Origin: CAYXFZ01 sp964464385
GTDB taxonomy: Bacteria; Planctomycetota; UBA1135
Assembly: GCA_964464385.1 (NCBI GenBank)
Contig: CAYXFZ010000115.1
Location: 1 to 5,484 of the forward strand
Direction: 5' to 3'
DNA length: 5,484 nt
This document shows positions 4,652 through 5,484 of the stretch, piece by piece; the stretch's first letter is position 1, and each line of letters opens with the position of its first letter. The notes under the pieces are model-generated. The model did no database searches. It worked only from the letters and a program-made list of their open reading frames with translations, and was not told the DNA's origin. The translations under genes and the position numbers were made by a program.

Positions 4652-5484
4652 ATGGAACCCCGACTCGCTGAAATCCCCGGCATTGCGCCGGAACATGTGC
4701 ACGAAACCCTCCGGCGTTGGATGCTTGTGGATGGTTATCCTCACGTCTGCGACTTGGCGGCCTCCCACGGTTCCCATTTGGTGGCTGGAGTTACCGGGCG
4801 CGAGTACTTGGATTTTTTCGGTTGTTTTGGCAGCACTCCCTTGGGTTGGAATCCTGCCTGCCTCACCGAGTCGAATTTTGCAGAGGAAGCTCGCTTGGCG
4901 CTCATCAACCGTCCTGCCAACTCGGATCTTTACACCTCGGAAATGGCCGACTTCGTCGAGACCTTTGGCAAGGCGCTGTCCCCCAAGGGCTGGAACCACC
5001 TCTTTTTTGTGGATGGGGGGGCTTTGGCGGTGGAAAACGCCATGAAGATTGCCTTTGATTGGAAAGTGCGCCGCAACCGGGCCAAGGGTGTGGACTCCGA
5101 TGTGGGTTTGCAGGCGGTTCATTTTCAGGGGGCATTTCATGGTCGCTCGGGTTATACCCGGAGTTTGACCAATACCGACCCTGCCAAAACGGATTACTTC
5201 CCCAAGTTTGATTGGCCCAGAATCCCGTCTCCGGCCATGTCCTTTCCGGTGGATGAGGCCGCATTGCAGGCCGTGATCATCTCGGAAGCTGAGGCTCTGG
5301 TTGCCTTGGATGCTGCCTTTGTTCAACACGGGGACGACATTGCTTGCGTCATTATCGAGCCCATCCAATGCGAAGGTGGCGACCGCCACTTCCGCGGCGA
5401 ATTCCTTGCCGCTCTGCAGGCCCGATGCGAGCGATTCGACTGCCTTTTTATTGTGGATGAAGTGCAGGTTGGTTTTTGGACCAC
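4652..5484 (+). CDS. lat: L-lysine 6-aminotransferase (C-terminal part outside window)
   Basis: A class III, PLP-dependent aminotransferase that moves the epsilon-amino group of lysine to 2-oxoglutarate, giving 2-aminoadipate 6-semialdehyde (which cyclises to piperideine-6-carboxylate) and glutamate. The 277 visible residues follow the mycobacterial/actinomycete Lat pattern closely as I recall it: RRWMLVDGY (21-29), ALINRPANSDLYT (83-95), LFFVDGGALAVENAMKIAFDWK (117-138, including the PLP-phosphate loop), AFHGRSGYTRSLTNT (161-175), YFPKFDWPRI (182-191), IEPIQCEGGDRHF (235-247) and the PLP-nitrogen aspartate in VDEVQ (268-272). The Schiff-base lysine lies beyond the right edge. The family is about 440-450 residues long, so roughly 60 percent is present. 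DEVQVGFW departs from the commoner DEVQTG form. ATG 4652 is the first start after an in-frame TGA at 4634. It may feed lysine catabolism or 2-aminoadipate-derived products; the genes that would tell lie outside. Confidence 0.9.
   Translation, partial: MEPRLAEIPGIAPEHVHETLRRWMLVDGYPHVCDLAASHGSHLVAGVTGREYLDFFGCFGSTPLGWNPACLTESNFAEEARLALINRPANSDLYTSEMADFVETFGKALSPKGWNHLFFVDGGALAVENAMKIAFDWKVRRNRAKGVDSDVGLQAVHFQGAFHGRSGYTRSLTNTDPAKTDYFPKFDWPRIPSPAMSFPVDEAALQAVIISEAEALVALDAAFVQHGDDIACVIIEPIQCEGGDRHFRGEFLAALQARCERFDCLFIVDEVQVGFWT

Noticed and set aside
4622..5389. 255-codon minus-strand open frame opposite lat
   Set aside because: The plus strand matches lysine aminotransferase throughout; the minus frame is a by-product of GC-rich codon use.

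Overview
The window reads as a bacterial chromosomal segment, moderately GC-rich by eye, densely packed and with few recognisable Shine-Dalgarno sites. No phage, insertion sequence, CRISPR array, rRNA or tRNA is visible. A secreted C-type-lectin/jelly-roll protein, a TolB-like lipoprotein and weak ribosome binding sites would suit an environmental Gram-negative from the Verrucomicrobiota/Planctomycetota neighbourhood. That placement is a guess, since no gene here is phylogenetically decisive.

Layout from left to right. (1) On the minus strand, the first 259 codons of a secreted multidomain protein: a weak signal peptide, a MAM-like/jelly-roll domain, then a C-type lectin domain that runs off the left edge. 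(2) A 117-bp divergent intergenic region that is very G-rich on the plus strand, with two G-quadruplex-type tracts and an 8-base homopolymer touching the lectin gene's start codon. It has no recognisable TPP riboswitch. (3) On the plus strand, thiC (phosphomethylpyrimidine synthase, GTG start), overlapping by one base an OsmC-family peroxide-reductase-like gene. (4) On the minus strand, converging with the OsmC gene across only four bases, the unit rnpA - yidD - TolB-like lipoprotein gene, tightly packed (4-base overlap, then a 3-base gap). (5) On the plus strand, divergent from rnpA, the first 277 codons of lat, an L-lysine 6-aminotransferase, cut by the right edge.

How the genes work together. 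thiC makes the pyrimidine half of thiamin and carries an oxygen-sensitive iron-sulfur cluster. The translationally linked OsmC protein could defend against peroxides, but the functional link is inference. rnpA (RNase P protein) and yidD (membrane-insertion helper) form a conserved pair, but their usual flanks are replaced: where rpmH normally lies there is divergent lat, and where yidC normally lies there is the TolB-like lipoprotein gene. The window is mostly housekeeping. I do not see a convincing new defence or mobile system; the most unusual features are the G-rich thiC/lectin control region and the rearranged rnpA-yidD locus.
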